A stretch of 64,000 nt of DNA from Brachyspira alvinipulli ATCC 51933 (GCF_000518245.1 NZ_KI912405.1:24110-88109), one strand, 5' to 3'; positions 16,832 to 26,630 are shown, numbered from the stretch's first letter. Translations and numbers: made by a program. Notes: generated by a model not told the origin, from the sequence alone.

Positions 16832-18580
16832 TTATTTTGTATATTTTTCATTAGCCTGATATTCTGTATGCAAGTAATGATGAGATCTTTCTCCAAGAGG
16901 TTTTCCTAAAAACTCATCATAAAGCTTTTTAAGATTTTCATTTTCATGAGAACATCTATGTTTTACAGTCTTTTTATCTTCATTATACAAACCGCAGGCT
17001 CTTTCAAGTCTAACTTCATTAGTAGGACCATAAGGCTGACCACCTCCTCCTACACATCCACCTGGACAAGCCATAACTTCTATAAAATGATATGGAGGAT
17101 TTTCTCCTTTTTCTTTAGCAGCTCTGATCTCCTGCATTACAGGATCAACATTATGAAGTCCATTTACAACAGCTACTTTTACTTCTTTATCCAATACTTT
17201 TACTGTAGCTCTTTTTACTCCCTCTAATCCTCTAACATCTTCAAAATCAAGATTGCTCATATTAGATCCGGATATTATATTATAAGCAGTTCTCAAAGCA
17301 GCTTCCATAACACCGCCTGAAGCTCCAAATATAGTAGCCGCACCTGTATATTCACCTAATATACTATCAGCTTTATCCTCAGGTATTCCAGCAACATCTA
17401 TACCATAATGTTTAATCATTCTTGCAAACTCTCTAGTAGTAAGAACAACATCAACATCTTTATATCCGCTAGAATACATAGATTCATTTTTTCTAATCTC
17501 ATTTTTCTTAGCAGTACATGGCATAATAGATACATTGAATATGCTGAAAGGATCCACATGAGCTTTATCTGAATAATATGTTTTAGTCATAGGCGCCAAC
17601 ATCATATGAGGCGATTTAGCTGTTGAAATATTATCAAGTAAATCTGGATAATATTCTTCTGCATATTTTACCCAAGCAGGACAGCAAGATGTAGTCATAC
17701 AAGCAGTACCGTTGCTTTCTGTAAATCTCTTAACAAATTCATTAGCTTCTTCCATAATAGTCAAATCAGCACCAAAATTAGTATCAAATATTGCATTAAA
17801 TCCAATCAAACGCATAGCAGCATAGATTTTGCCAGTAATATTGTCGCCTGGTTTTAATCCGAAATATTCACCTAAAGCAACTCTTACTGCAGGAGCCATT
17901 TGAACTGTAACATAAGTATCAGCATCATCTATAGCATCTTCAACTTCTTTAGTTTGGTCTTTTTCATATATGGCAGCAACTGGGCAGTGAGCAGCACATT
18001 GTCCGCAGTCTACACAAGGAGAATCTTTTAATGATACTGCACTAGGAGCAAAATAAGTTTCAAATCCTCTATTAACAAATCCTAAAGCATGTACATTTTG
18101 CATTTGCTGACAAACTACAACACATCTTCCGCATTTAATACATTTTTCTGGATTAAGTACTATACTTCCTGCAGATTCATCTCTAGGGTGATTTTGTTTT
18201 ATATTATCATATTTAGAATTTCTAACACCAAAATCAGCAGCAGCAGTTTGAAGTTCGCATTCTCCGTTTCTTATACAGTTCAAACAATCATTAGGGTGTG
18301 CTGATAATACTAATTCCAATACACCTTTTCTTACTGTATTAATTTCTGCATCATGAGTGATGATATCCATTCCTTCTTCTACAATCATAGAACATGATCT
18401 AACATATTTATTTCCTTGATTAGCCAATTTTACAACACATATTCCGCATGCAGATGTTGGAGGAATATCTGGGTGATAGCATAATGAAGGAATTTTAATG
18501 CCTAATTTTTTAGCTGCTTTTAATATAGTAAGACCTTCTTCTACTTCTATTTCTTTTCCGTTAATTTTTATTTTAACCAT
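16832..18580 (-). CDS. hydA: [FeFe] hydrogenase catalytic subunit
   Basis: This 582-residue subunit makes or uses H2 at the H-cluster. In order it has an N-terminal [2Fe-2S] domain (Cys34, 45, 48 and ~63), a His-Cys [4Fe-4S] segment (HPNDCLNCIRNGEC), two ferredoxin-type clusters (CIKCGRCVVVC and CVDCGQCAAHCPV), and the H-cluster motifs TSCCPAW (~297), MPCTAKKNE (~352) and EVMACPGGCVGGGG (~503). It lies downstream of NuoE-like and NuoF-like genes, the layout of NAD-linked multimeric hydrogenases, some of which bifurcate electrons between NADH and ferredoxin. Maturation genes hydEFG are not in the window. Confidence 0.96.
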   Translation of the reverse strand: MVKIKINGKEIEVEEGLTILKAAKKLGIKIPSLCYHPDIPPTSACGICVVKLANQGNKYVRSCSMIVEEGMDIITHDAEINTVRKGVLELVLSAHPNDCLNCIRNGECELQTAAADFGVRNSKYDNIKQNHPRDESAGSIVLNPEKCIKCGRCVVVCQQMQNVHALGFVNRGFETYFAPSAVSLKDSPCVDCGQCAAHCPVAAIYEKDQTKEVEDAIDDADTYVTVQMAPAVRVALGEYFGLKPGDNITGKIYAAMRLIGFNAIFDTNFGADLTIMEEANEFVKRFTESNGTACMTTSCCPAWVKYAEEYYPDLLDNISTAKSPHMMLAPMTKTYYSDKAHVDPFSIFNVSIMPCTAKKNEIRKNESMYSSGYKDVDVVLTTREFARMIKHYGIDVAGIPEDKADSILGEYTGAATIFGASGGVMEAALRTAYNIISGSNMSNLDFEDVRGLEGVKRATVKVLDKEVKVAVVNGLHNVDPVMQEIRAAKEKGENPPYHFIEVMACPGGCVGGGGQPYGPTNEVRLERACGLYNEDKKTVKHRCSHENENLKKLYDEFLGKPLGERSHHYLHTEYQANEKYTK

Positions 18581-18609
18581 AATTTATACTCCTTGAATAC
18601 CAACTATTA

Positions 18610-20298
18610 TTAATTCTTTTTAGGAACAGGAGGGCTAAATATACCAGCTTTATATTCATCTTCAAAATGTTTTAATGTAGACATTACAGGGTTAGCTGCT
18701 GTAGAACCTAAAGCACATAATGAAGCTTTTTTCATAGTTAAAGCAATATCTTTTAATTTTTGTATATCTTCTTCTTTAGCTCTCTTTTTAGTAAACTTTT
18801 CTAAAATTTTAAGCATCTGCATTCCGCCTACCCTACAAGGCACGCATTTTCCGCAGCTTTCATCAACACAGAATCCAAGATAAAACTTAGCAAAATCAAC
18901 CATATTGTTATCTTCATCTATAACTATCATACCGCCTGAACCCATCATTGAACCTAAAGCAACCAAATTATCAAAGTCTATATGAGTTCCAAAAAGCTCC
19001 TCAGGTATTATACCTCCTGAAGGTCCTCCTGTCTGAACACCTTTTACAAATTTATCATTAGGTATTCCGCCTCCAATATCAAATACTATTTCTCTGATAG
19101 TTGTACCCATAGGAACTTCAACAAGTCCTGATACATTTATATTTCCAGTTAAAGCAAATACTTTTGTTCCTTTTGATTTTTCTGTACCAATAGAAGCAAA
19201 CCATTCTCCGCCTTTATTAATAATAGCCGTAATATTAGCAAATGTTTCAACATTATTAATAACGGTAGGTTTTTCAAATAAACCTTTAATTGCTGGGAAA
19301 GGAGGTCTAGGTCTAGGAGTTCCTCTATTTCCCTCAATAGAAGCCAATAATGCTGTTTCTTCTCCGCATACAAATGCACCTGCTCCAAGCCTTATATCCA
19401 AATCAAATGAGAAATTACTTCCCAATATATTATTTCCTAATAATCCGTAATCATAAGCCTGCTTTAACGCTATTTTTACTCTGTCAACTGCCAGTCCGTA
19501 TTCAGCCCTTATATATAAATATCCTTTACTAGCACCTATAGTATATCCTGCTATTGTCATTGCCTCTATAACAGAATGAGGATCCCCTTCTAATATACTT
19601 CTGTCCATATATGCACCAGGGTCTCCTTCGTCAGCATTACATACAACATATTTCAAATCTGATTGTACAGACTTAGTAAAGCTCCATTTCTTCCATGTAG
19701 GGAATCCTGCTCCTCCCCTTCCTCTAAGTCCTGAAATTTCCAATTCTTTTACAACATCATCAGGAGTCATATCAAATAATACTTTTGAAAGTGCCTTATA
19801 TCCATCATTGCCTATATATTCGTCTATATTTTCAGGGTCTATAATGCCGCAGTTTTTAAGCACAATTCTCTGCTGTTTTTGATAGAAGTTAATTTCTTTA
19901 GAAAAGTCCCTATGTTCTCTTTGTTCTTTGTAAAGTATTCTCAAAAGAAGTTCATTTTTTAATATATGTTTTTCTATAATATCTTTAGCATGTTCCGGCG
20001 TAACATGTGTATAGAACACTCTTCCAGGCATAATTTTAACAACCGGTCCCTGACTGCAGAAACCAAAACATCCTGTTTTTATTACAACAACTCTGTCAGC
20101 TATCCCATTATTTGCTGCATGTTCTTTTAATAATCTTACTATTTTATCACTTTTATTGGATTCGCATGCTGTACCTCCGCAAACCAATATATGAAATTTA
20201 CCGTCTGATATATCTTCGCCGCCTTTTCTTACTTCTATTTCTTTGGCTTTAATCAATCTATGTTCTTCTAATTTTTGTCTGTCTAATTTTTCTGACAT
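18610..20298 (-). CDS. hydB: NAD-linked hydrogenase subunit HydB (NuoF-like)
   Basis: I start at the ATG at 20298 (MSEKLDRQ) because GGAGG lies eight bases upstream; the TTG at 20313 would sit on that box. The 562-residue subunit has an N-terminal thioredoxin-like [2Fe-2S] domain (CGGTACESNKS and GCFGFCSQGP), an NADH/FMN-binding NuoF domain (GRGGAGFPTWKKW, then DEGDPGAYMDRS) and the NuoF-type [4Fe-4S] site CGKCVPCRVGG. It oxidises or reduces NAD for the hydrogenase complex. The protein ends shortly after the NuoF domain, without the C-terminal double [4Fe-4S] ferredoxin domain of Thermotoga HydB. Confidence 0.95.
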   Translation of the reverse strand: MSEKLDRQKLEEHRLIKAKEIEVRKGGEDISDGKFHILVCGGTACESNKSDKIVRLLKEHAANNGIADRVVVIKTGCFGFCSQGPVVKIMPGRVFYTHVTPEHAKDIIEKHILKNELLLRILYKEQREHRDFSKEINFYQKQQRIVLKNCGIIDPENIDEYIGNDGYKALSKVLFDMTPDDVVKELEISGLRGRGGAGFPTWKKWSFTKSVQSDLKYVVCNADEGDPGAYMDRSILEGDPHSVIEAMTIAGYTIGASKGYLYIRAEYGLAVDRVKIALKQAYDYGLLGNNILGSNFSFDLDIRLGAGAFVCGEETALLASIEGNRGTPRPRPPFPAIKGLFEKPTVINNVETFANITAIINKGGEWFASIGTEKSKGTKVFALTGNINVSGLVEVPMGTTIREIVFDIGGGIPNDKFVKGVQTGGPSGGIIPEELFGTHIDFDNLVALGSMMGSGGMIVIDEDNNMVDFAKFYLGFCVDESCGKCVPCRVGGMQMLKILEKFTKKRAKEEDIQKLKDIALTMKKASLCALGSTAANPVMSTLKHFEDEYKAGIFSPPVPKKN

Positions 20299-20316
20299 CT
20301 TCATAACCTCCAATTC

Positions 20317-20820
20317 TTATTGTTCCTTATCATCTTTTTCTGTTTTTATAAATTTATCTATATCTTCAACAACAACTCTTCCAGAAACTTCACCATTAAA
20401 TGTAAGAACAGGAGCTAATCCGCAGCAGCCTATACATCTAACTTCTTCTAATTTATATTTCCTATCTGCAGAATATTTTTGGTCGCCTTTTAAATTTAGC
20501 TTTTTTTTGATCTCTTCAACCAGCATACCGCCGCCTTTTAAATAACAAGCTGTACCCATACAAACTGCTATATTATTTTCAGCAGGTGGTTCCATAGAAA
20601 AATAATTATAAAAAGTAAGTATCTCATAAATTCTGGCAAGCGGTATATTTATTTGCTCGGATACATATTTAGCAACATTTCTAGGCACATAACCATAATG
20701 TTTCTGAATACCATGGCAAATCATTATGAGATTTCCTTCTGAATTTTTCCATTCCTTTACTAAGGCTTTGACCTCATCGGCAATGTCTTCTTCTGTTAAC
20801 AAAGAAACATCTTCACTCAT
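20317..20820 (-). CDS. hydC: NAD-linked hydrogenase subunit HydC (NuoE-like)
   Basis: I start at the ATG at 20820 (MSEDVSLLTEED), which has GGAGGG about ten bases upstream; the longer TTG start at 20847 runs through that box. The 167-residue protein is a NuoE-type thioredoxin-fold [2Fe-2S] subunit. It has an N-terminal helical part with HGIQKHYGYVPRNVAKYVSE and cluster cysteines in CMGTACYLKGG and CIGCCGLAP. It passes electrons between HydB and the rest of the complex. It is the first gene of the hydC-hydB-hydA operon, with an 18-bp gap to hydB. Confidence 0.95.
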   Translation of the reverse strand: MSEDVSLLTEEDIADEVKALVKEWKNSEGNLIMICHGIQKHYGYVPRNVAKYVSEQINIPLARIYEILTFYNYFSMEPPAENNIAVCMGTACYLKGGGMLVEEIKKKLNLKGDQKYSADRKYKLEEVRCIGCCGLAPVLTFNGEVSGRVVVEDIDKFIKTEKDDKEQ

Positions 20821-21186
20821 TATTATTATCCCTCCATTTTTATACAAAATAAAAATTTAATTAAACTGACGTTTTCTAGTATAGGAAAAAACAAAACCAA
20901 TTTCAATAAAAAATATATTTCAATATAATATTTTTTTATGATTAAGCACAATATTTATTCATTTTTGATAATTTTTATATATTTATAAGATTTATTTTTA
21001 TGTTCAAAGAAAATTTTAAATTGCAAAATTATTATTAAGTTATATAACAATAAAAATTGGACAAACAATGTTATAATATTTTAAAAGTTTTAATTATTAT
21101 TTTTTATTGGTAAAAAATATAGTATTTAATACTAAAACTAAATCAACAAATATATTTTAATATACTGTATTATATATACAATATTT
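20821..21186. other. Intergenic region with the hydCBA promoter
   Basis: This 366-bp gap contains the promoter and ribosome-binding site of hydC at its left end. The remaining AT-rich sequence (about 20910-21186) shows no reading frame, repeat or convincing hairpin. Confidence 0.55.
20878..20906 (-). promoter_or_regulatory. hydCBA promoter
   Basis: Read on the minus strand there is TTGAAA (20906-20901), a 17-bp spacer and TATACT (20883-20878), a near-consensus sigma-70 promoter. It lies about 58 bp before the hydC start codon. I saw no clear Rex-type TTGTGA/TCACAA palindrome beside it. Confidence 0.7.
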
Positions 21187-22077
21187 TTAATTTTTTCTGC
21201 TACCAGATGCATATTCAAGCATGTTTATATCTAAAATTTCTCTATTAGGTTTTAATAAAGAATTTTCATATCTACATTGCCATTGAACATTTTCAAATAT
21301 ACTTTGTATGGTATCACCGCTCTTTATAATATCACCTTTATCAAATATATAGGCAGCTATATTTAAAGCATGCGATATAACATCATTAACATTCAAACCA
21401 TGAAAATGGTACTGTATATCCGGCAAACCTATAGCATACATTCCTAAAGTGTCTACTATGATATCATTGGAATTTTGAACATTAAAAAGTCTTATATTAA
21501 CGCCTGAAAATAAAAATCTAAAATCTTTTGGGTAACTATTATTAAGTATTTGTTCAGGTAAAAGGAGTTTTCCGCTTTGTTCATTATAAACAGCTATACA
21601 GTTATCAAAAAGCTGCAATGCTGTATAAAGCCAATTATTGAGCAAAGTTGTTCTATCCTTATAATCAAGTCCTGCAGCTAAAAAATCGCTAAGCATTATT
21701 TCATAGTTACAGTTTTTTATAAGCTCTTTTGGTTCTTTTACATCCCACATTTGACTATAATAATAATCACTTATAGATGTATAATCAAATTCCATAGCAT
21801 CAGGCATCAATACTTGAGCAGGTATTTCTTTGTCATCCTTATATTTTACTTTTAAATCATTAATAGCAATACTGTAAATACCTTTATCACTAGATACAAC
21901 ATCAATACTATCATAAAATTTCCTAATCTTCTGCTTTAATACTTCTATATTAGGCAAAGTCGGTTTATTTTCAAATAAAAGCTTATAAAAATAAACATGA
22001 GAAAAACTTGCTTCATCATTATTTTTATGAGGGCTTTTATGTTCTAAATTTTTATTTAATTCTTTATCATTACTCAT
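21187..22077 (-). CDS. DUF4261-like protein
   Basis: This 296-residue soluble protein has no signal peptide. The C-terminal half has features I associate with DUF4261: DTLGMYAIGLPDIQYHFHGLNV, then HALNIAAYIFDKGDIIKSGDT. The family name is from memory of this pattern and is tentative. The N-terminal ~20 residues are polar and rich in Asn, His and Lys, probably disordered. A middle segment (~65-110) with IPAQVLMPDAMEF may be part of the same fold. The family has no settled function. It is transcribed towards the hydrogenase operon and has an outer-membrane protein gene 58 bp upstream on the same strand. Confidence 0.55.
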   Translation of the reverse strand: MSNDKELNKNLEHKSPHKNNDEASFSHVYFYKLLFENKPTLPNIEVLKQKIRKFYDSIDVVSSDKGIYSIAINDLKVKYKDDKEIPAQVLMPDAMEFDYTSISDYYYSQMWDVKEPKELIKNCNYEIMLSDFLAAGLDYKDRTTLLNNWLYTALQLFDNCIAVYNEQSGKLLLPEQILNNSYPKDFRFLFSGVNIRLFNVQNSNDIIVDTLGMYAIGLPDIQYHFHGLNVNDVISHALNIAAYIFDKGDIIKSGDTIQSIFENVQWQCRYENSLLKPNREILDINMLEYASGSRKN

Positions 22078-22134
22078 AATAAAAACTCCTGCACAAAAAT
22101 ATTACTATATTTTAGAATAAAAGCAATTTTATTA

Positions 22135-23250
22135 TTATTGTTTAACAGGCACTAAATATGTAAAGTCAAATTGCAAAGTTTGGTCATATCTAATACCTAT
22201 TTCATTTTTTTCATTAAGGAATAAACCATTAACAAAACCAAGCCCCAAAACGATACCGTTATCAAATACAAAATCTTTCTTTATATTAAGTCCGAAATAG
22301 AAAGGAACTCTATAAAAAGGATCACCTTCAACACTTATAAATTTATGTCTTTTATCTATATACCACCCTGAAACAAATATTATAGGCTCTATTTCAAACC
22401 AAGTTTTTACTGGTATTGTTCCTCTTAAAAATATGCCATGACCGAATTGTGTTACATTATTATCCCTATCTGTTATATTATAAGATGCCATATAAAGTAT
22501 AGATAAATAATAACTATTAATACCTATGGCTCCAACATAATTTTCTGTAATAGCAGGAGTGCCTTCAACAAAAGGATATTCATGTCCTCCGTTATGCCAA
22601 TAGTGAATTCCTATATAAGGAGTCGCTATTTCATGTGCAAAATCCATAGAATAAGTAACACCTACATCAAATCTTTCCCTATGTTTGGCATTGTTTTGTA
22701 TCTGCCAATTCATATATACTTCTCCATTACCTCCTTTAAACCATTGAAAAGAAGCACCATATTCATAAAATCCATGTGTGAAAGGTTCATTATACTGATA
22801 TTCTTCAGGACCTTTTGCTATTAAAGTATTATCCGGTGTAGAGCGTACAACTGGTGTCATATCCATTAAAGGATCTCTTATAGGTGCAGGAAGATTATGT
22901 CCTCCTGTCATTGTACCTATTCTCAAAGACACATATTCATTAGATAATTGAGTTGTTACTATTGGAAATACTCTTATACCTTGAGGAAATTCAAATGTAA
23001 ATGGGAAAAATACTGAAGCACCAACTCTTAAACTAATAAAATCATTAAATTTGATATCAAAAGCTCCTTCTGTAAAATTTTCAAAATATGTCAATGTTGT
23101 TCTCGTATCCTGCCAAAGTGTATTTTCACCATTATATGCATAGGAACTTGTAAATAGTCTAAAATCTACAGTAGTATTTGCATGTAAAAAATACCCCCCC
23201 CCGTATACAGTTATTAACATACATAATAAAAAACGAAATATATGTTTCAT
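22135..23250 (-). CDS. Predicted outer-membrane beta-barrel protein with phase-variable signal peptide
   Basis: This 371-residue protein starts with a signal peptide (hydrophobic residues 4-24, probable cleavage after HA at ~25). The rest has alternating hydrophobic and polar strands rich in Tyr, Trp, Gly and Phe (for example ISLRVGASVFFPFTFEF and TPYIGIHYWHNGGHEY). It ends in a strand with aromatic residues (LQFDFTYLVPVKQ), as expected for a barrel of about 12-16 strands. Codons 17-19 of the signal peptide are a run of nine G on the coding strand. Gain or loss of a G would shift the frame, so expression may be switched by slippage. The cargo is unknown. Confidence 0.75.
   Translation of the reverse strand: MKHIFRFLLCMLITVYGGGYFLHANTTVDFRLFTSSYAYNGENTLWQDTRTTLTYFENFTEGAFDIKFNDFISLRVGASVFFPFTFEFPQGIRVFPIVTTQLSNEYVSLRIGTMTGGHNLPAPIRDPLMDMTPVVRSTPDNTLIAKGPEEYQYNEPFTHGFYEYGASFQWFKGGNGEVYMNWQIQNNAKHRERFDVGVTYSMDFAHEIATPYIGIHYWHNGGHEYPFVEGTPAITENYVGAIGINSYYLSILYMASYNITDRDNNVTQFGHGIFLRGTIPVKTWFEIEPIIFVSGWYIDKRHKFISVEGDPFYRVPFYFGLNIKKDFVFDNGIVLGLGFVNGLFLNEKNEIGIRYDQTLQFDFTYLVPVKQ
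23194..23202 (-). repeat. G9 homopolymer in a signal-peptide coding region
   Basis: Nine C on the plus strand are nine G on the coding strand of the outer-membrane protein gene, coding Gly17-Gly19. It is the longest G/C run I noticed in this very AT-rich window. The gene is in frame (ON) in this sequence. Confidence 0.95.
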
Positions 23251-23577
23251 ATGGCAACCTTTATTTTAATAAAATATTATATTTAAATGAAAAAAACAAT
23301 ATGAATGTTCATTATAACACAGTTAACATAAAATTACAATTATGATAACTATATAATAAATATATATTAATTATTCAAAAAATTAATATATATTTATTAT
23401 ATAAAAATATTTTTTATTAAACTAATAATAATTAAATTAAGAAAACTGTATATATTTTTATATTTAACTATTTAGTATTTTAAAATTACTCTTTACAATA
23501 AGGCATTTTATATTATAATTGATTAATCATTTTGATTCTTTATTCAAAATTAAAAAACTATTATTAGGAGTTATACA
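23251..23577. other. Divergent intergenic region before purH
   Basis: This 327-bp AT-rich gap holds the start regions of the outer-membrane protein gene (minus) and purH (plus). A TAGGAG ribosome-binding site lies just before the purH ATG. No reading frame, structured RNA or clear purine-riboswitch pattern was seen. Confidence 0.5.
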
Positions 23578-25107
23578 ATGATAAAAAGAGCATTAATATC
23601 TGTATTCTACAAAGATGGAATATTAGACTTTGCTAAGTTTTTGACTTCAAAAAATGTGGAAATAGTTTCTACTGGAGGAACTTATAAATATTTGAAAGAA
23701 AATAATATACCTGTAATAGAGGTTGCTGAAGTTACCGGAGCTAAAGAGATGCTTGACGGCAGAGTAAAAACTTTAGACCCAAAAATACATGGGGCAATAC
23801 TTGCTATAAGAGATAATCCTGTTCATATGGAAACTATTAAAGAAAGAGGAATAACTCCTATTGATATGGTGATAGTTAATCTTTATCCTTTCTTTGAAAA
23901 AGTACAAGATGATAATTTGAAATTTGAAGAGAAGATAGAGTTTATAGATATAGGCGGACCTACAATGCTTCGTTCTGCTGCTAAGTCTTTCAAAGATGTT
24001 GTTGTTATAAGCGATGTTAAAGATTATGATTTAGTAAAAAATGAAATGGAAAAAGGCTATGTAAGTTTTGAAACAAAAAAATATTTAGCTTCTAAAGTAT
24101 TCAATTTAACTTCTGCTTATGATGCTGCTGTTTCTGAGTTTATGTTTAATTCTTTAGAAAATAAAGAAAACAAAAAACTTAATTATTTGAATATGTCTTA
24201 TGCATTACAGGAAGAATTAAGATACGGAGAAAATCCTCATCAGGGGGCAAGCTATTATATTTCTACTACAGATAAAGGCTCTATGAAAGATTTTGAACAA
24301 TTAAACGGAAAAGAGCTTTCATTTAATAATATTAGAGATATGGATATAGCTTTAAAAATAGTATTAGAATTTGATGAATCTAAAAAAGAATATGCTTGTT
24401 CTGCTATAAAACATTCTACTCCTTGCGGTGCTGCATTAGGAAACAGTGTATTAGAATCTTATAATAGAACTTATGAATGCGATCCTACTTCTATATTCGG
24501 CGGAATAGTAGCTTTCAATAGTACAGTAGATGAAGCAACTGCAAAAGAACTTATTAAAATATTCTTAGAGATTGTTATTGCTAAAGACTTCACTCCTGAA
24601 GCTTTGGAAGTATTAAAAACTAAAAAGAACTTAAGAGTTATAAAATATAAAACTAATACCAGCGATAAAATTAATGTTGTTAAAGTTGACGGCGGATTAC
24701 TTGTACAAGATGAAGACACTACTTTAATAGAAGACTACAAAGTTGTTACAGATAAAAAGCCTACAGAAGAAGAGATGAAGAATTTAATATTCGGAATGAA
24801 GGTTGTAAAATATGCTAAGTCAAATGCTATAGTAGTAATAAAAGACTGTATGGCTAAAGGTATAGGAAGCGGACAAACTAACAGAATTTGGGCTTGTGAA
24901 GATGCTTTAGAGCGTGCAGGAGATGGAGTTGTAATGGCATCTGATGCTTTCTTCCCATTCAGAGATGTTGTTGATGCTTGTGCTAAATATAATATTAAAG
25001 CTATAATTCAGCCTGGCGGTTCCATGAGAGATCAGGAATCAATAGATGCTTGTAATGAACATGGTATTGCTATGATATTCACTGGAATAAGACATTTTAA
25101 ACATTGA
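23578..25107 (+). CDS. purH: Bifunctional AICAR formyltransferase / IMP cyclohydrolase
   Basis: This 509-residue enzyme catalyses the last two steps of de novo IMP synthesis. The N-terminal ~190 residues are the MGS-like IMP cyclohydrolase domain ([36 protein letters not shown]). The C-terminal part is AICAR transformylase, with [13 protein letters not shown] and the catalytic Lys-His in [19 protein letters not shown] and [15 protein letters not shown] close the active site. Length is typical. The ATG follows a good AGGAG box. No other pur gene is adjacent, and a terminator follows the stop. Confidence 0.97.
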   Translation: MIKRALISVFYKDGILDFAKFLTSKNVEIVSTGGTYKYLKENNIPVIEVAEVTGAKEMLDGRVKTLDPKIHGAILAIRDNPVHMETIKERGITPIDMVIVNLYPFFEKVQDDNLKFEEKIEFIDIGGPTMLRSAAKSFKDVVVISDVKDYDLVKNEMEKGYVSFETKKYLASKVFNLTSAYDAAVSEFMFNSLENKENKKLNYLNMSYALQEELRYGENPHQGASYYISTTDKGSMKDFEQLNGKELSFNNIRDMDIALKIVLEFDESKKEYACSAIKHSTPCGAALGNSVLESYNRTYECDPTSIFGGIVAFNSTVDEATAKELIKIFLEIVIAKDFTPEALEVLKTKKNLRVIKYKTNTSDKINVVKVDGGLLVQDEDTTLIEDYKVVTDKKPTEEEMKNLIFGMKVVKYAKSNAIVVIKDCMAKGIGSGQTNRIWACEDALERAGDGVVMASDAFFPFRDVVDACAKYNIKAIIQPGGSMRDQESIDACNEHGIAMIFTGIRHFKH

Positions 25108-25113
25108 TAAATT

Positions 25114-25148
25114 AAAGCGGAGTTAATTTTTATTAGCTTCGCTTTTTT
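25114..25148 (+). terminator. Terminator of purH
   Basis: A 14-bp stem (25114-25127 with 25132-25145, two G-T pairs) and a TTTT loop lead into a T-rich tail. It ends purH just before the convergent gene. Confidence 0.85.
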
Positions 25149-25149
25149 A

Positions 25150-26616
25150 TTATTCTAAATTCAAGTAATATGATAATATATTTTTAAATGACCTTAAATG
25201 ATACATTATATCATAAATATCTCTTATATTTATAATTTTATGCATAACATAAAAAGGATTAAAAGATAAATTATAGAAATATTCTATATATTTGAATATT
25301 TTTTTATCCTCAATAGGAAGCTTCATTATAGTTTGACGCATATCATAATCAAACCAATTCTTAGTTTTTATAATACCATTTTTATCGCAATATTCAAAAA
25401 GTTTAGTACCAGGATACGGAACAAATATTGAAGCATTCATAGAATTAATATAACCGTTAAGCATTAAATATTTAACAACATTAAAAGTATTTATTATATC
25501 TTCATCTGTTTCCCAAGGATATCCTATTTTTACCATCATATCAGTAAAAAGTCCGGCTCTTCTAGCCAATTTTATAGATTCAACCATAGTATCAACTGTA
25601 TTATTTACTATTTCAAGTTTTTCTATAGTGCTGTTGTTTCCGGAAGGCAAATTAAAAATTATAGTTTTAAATCCTGACTTTTTCATCATCTTATAATCTT
25701 GATAATCAAGAGCATTAAGATACATATAACAATCTATATATACTTTTTTATTAAGTTTTCTTTCTTTCATTGTCTCGCAAAATATAGAAAGCCATTTACC
25801 AGTAGGAAAATAAACACTGCTGTCAATAATTTCTTTTATACCATAGCGTTTGTTTAAATACTCAATTTCATCTATTACGTTTATTGGATTTCTAAGCCTT
25901 ACATTATTAAATAATATATTTGAAGAATTACTATTGTAATTATTGTATAGGGATCCCCTTCCTGACATTATAAAAGTACCTGGAGTTTTTTTAAAATGTT
26001 CATTTTTTTTTGAATACAGTTTCCAATTTGTTAAATTTCTATCTATAAAAGGAAGCCTGTCCAAAGAATTTTCCAGAACAAAAGCACCTGTACTTTTTAT
26101 ATTACCTGTAGAAGTTCTGTAATATATACCTTTATTTAATTTTTCACCGTAATTTAAATGATTAATCAAATTAAGCATAAGCATATCATAATCACCGCCT
26201 GTAAGTATGAAATCAGCTTTTGAATGAATCAAACTTTCTTCAGGCATGGCGGTAACATGATCTCCTGCTAAAACAACAAGAATTTTATTATATTTTTCTT
26301 TTATTACATCTATCGTATCCCAAATATAATTTATAATAGGTGTTTTTACTTCAAAAAAAATCAAATCAGGAACTATTTCATCTATTGAATTAAACCATTC
26401 AATAGTAGTCATATTTCTGGCTATAGTATCAAGAAAAACAACATTAATACCATTATTTTTAAGCAAAGTAGCAGCATAAGATGGTATTATAGGATATGCA
26501 TATGAAGGATTTTTCAGCCATTGAAATTGTCTATTTAAAGATATTAATGGATAGCCATTATTATATTCAAAAGGAGGATATGTTATGCATACTTTCTTTA
26601 CTTGTTTTTTCTTCAT
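25150..26616 (-). CDS. Cobalamin-binding/radical SAM-like protein lacking the iron-sulfur cysteines
   Basis: This 488-residue protein has the plan of B12-dependent radical SAM enzymes. The N-terminal Rossmann-like B12-binding domain (~1-170) has ITYPPFEYNNGYPLISL, FLDTIARN and AGDHVTAMPEES. The barrel (~205-420) has NVIDEIEYLNKRYGIKEI, KIGYPWETDEDIINTF and IFVPYPGTKLFEYC. Where the C-x3-C-x2-C cluster motif should be, the sequence reads GRGSLYNNYNSNSS, so the three positions are Ser, Asn and Ser. The DNA at 25925-25975 confirms this. It cannot bind a normal [4Fe-4S] cluster there, so it is probably a non-catalytic or repurposed relative. It follows the YkgJ-like gene by 14 bp. Confidence 0.8.
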   Translation of the reverse strand: MKKKQVKKVCITYPPFEYNNGYPLISLNRQFQWLKNPSYAYPIIPSYAATLLKNNGINVVFLDTIARNMTTIEWFNSIDEIVPDLIFFEVKTPIINYIWDTIDVIKEKYNKILVVLAGDHVTAMPEESLIHSKADFILTGGDYDMLMLNLINHLNYGEKLNKGIYYRTSTGNIKSTGAFVLENSLDRLPFIDRNLTNWKLYSKKNEHFKKTPGTFIMSGRGSLYNNYNSNSSNILFNNVRLRNPINVIDEIEYLNKRYGIKEIIDSSVYFPTGKWLSIFCETMKERKLNKKVYIDCYMYLNALDYQDYKMMKKSGFKTIIFNLPSGNNSTIEKLEIVNNTVDTMVESIKLARRAGLFTDMMVKIGYPWETDEDIINTFNVVKYLMLNGYINSMNASIFVPYPGTKLFEYCDKNGIIKTKNWFDYDMRQTIMKLPIEDKKIFKYIEYFYNLSFNPFYVMHKIINIRDIYDIMYHLRSFKNILSYYLNLE

Positions 26617-26630
26617 AATACAATAAATAA

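Noticed and set aside
20299-20313. Longer TTG starts for hydB (20313), hydC (20847), the PepSY-like gene (11188) and a chemoreceptor gene (45875)
   Set aside because: In each case a good ribosome-binding site lies inside the extension and at the right distance from the next ATG.
20821-21186. Rex-type operator before the hydrogenase operon
   Set aside because: No TTGTGA...TCACAA-type palindrome near the promoter; only isolated half-site-like strings.
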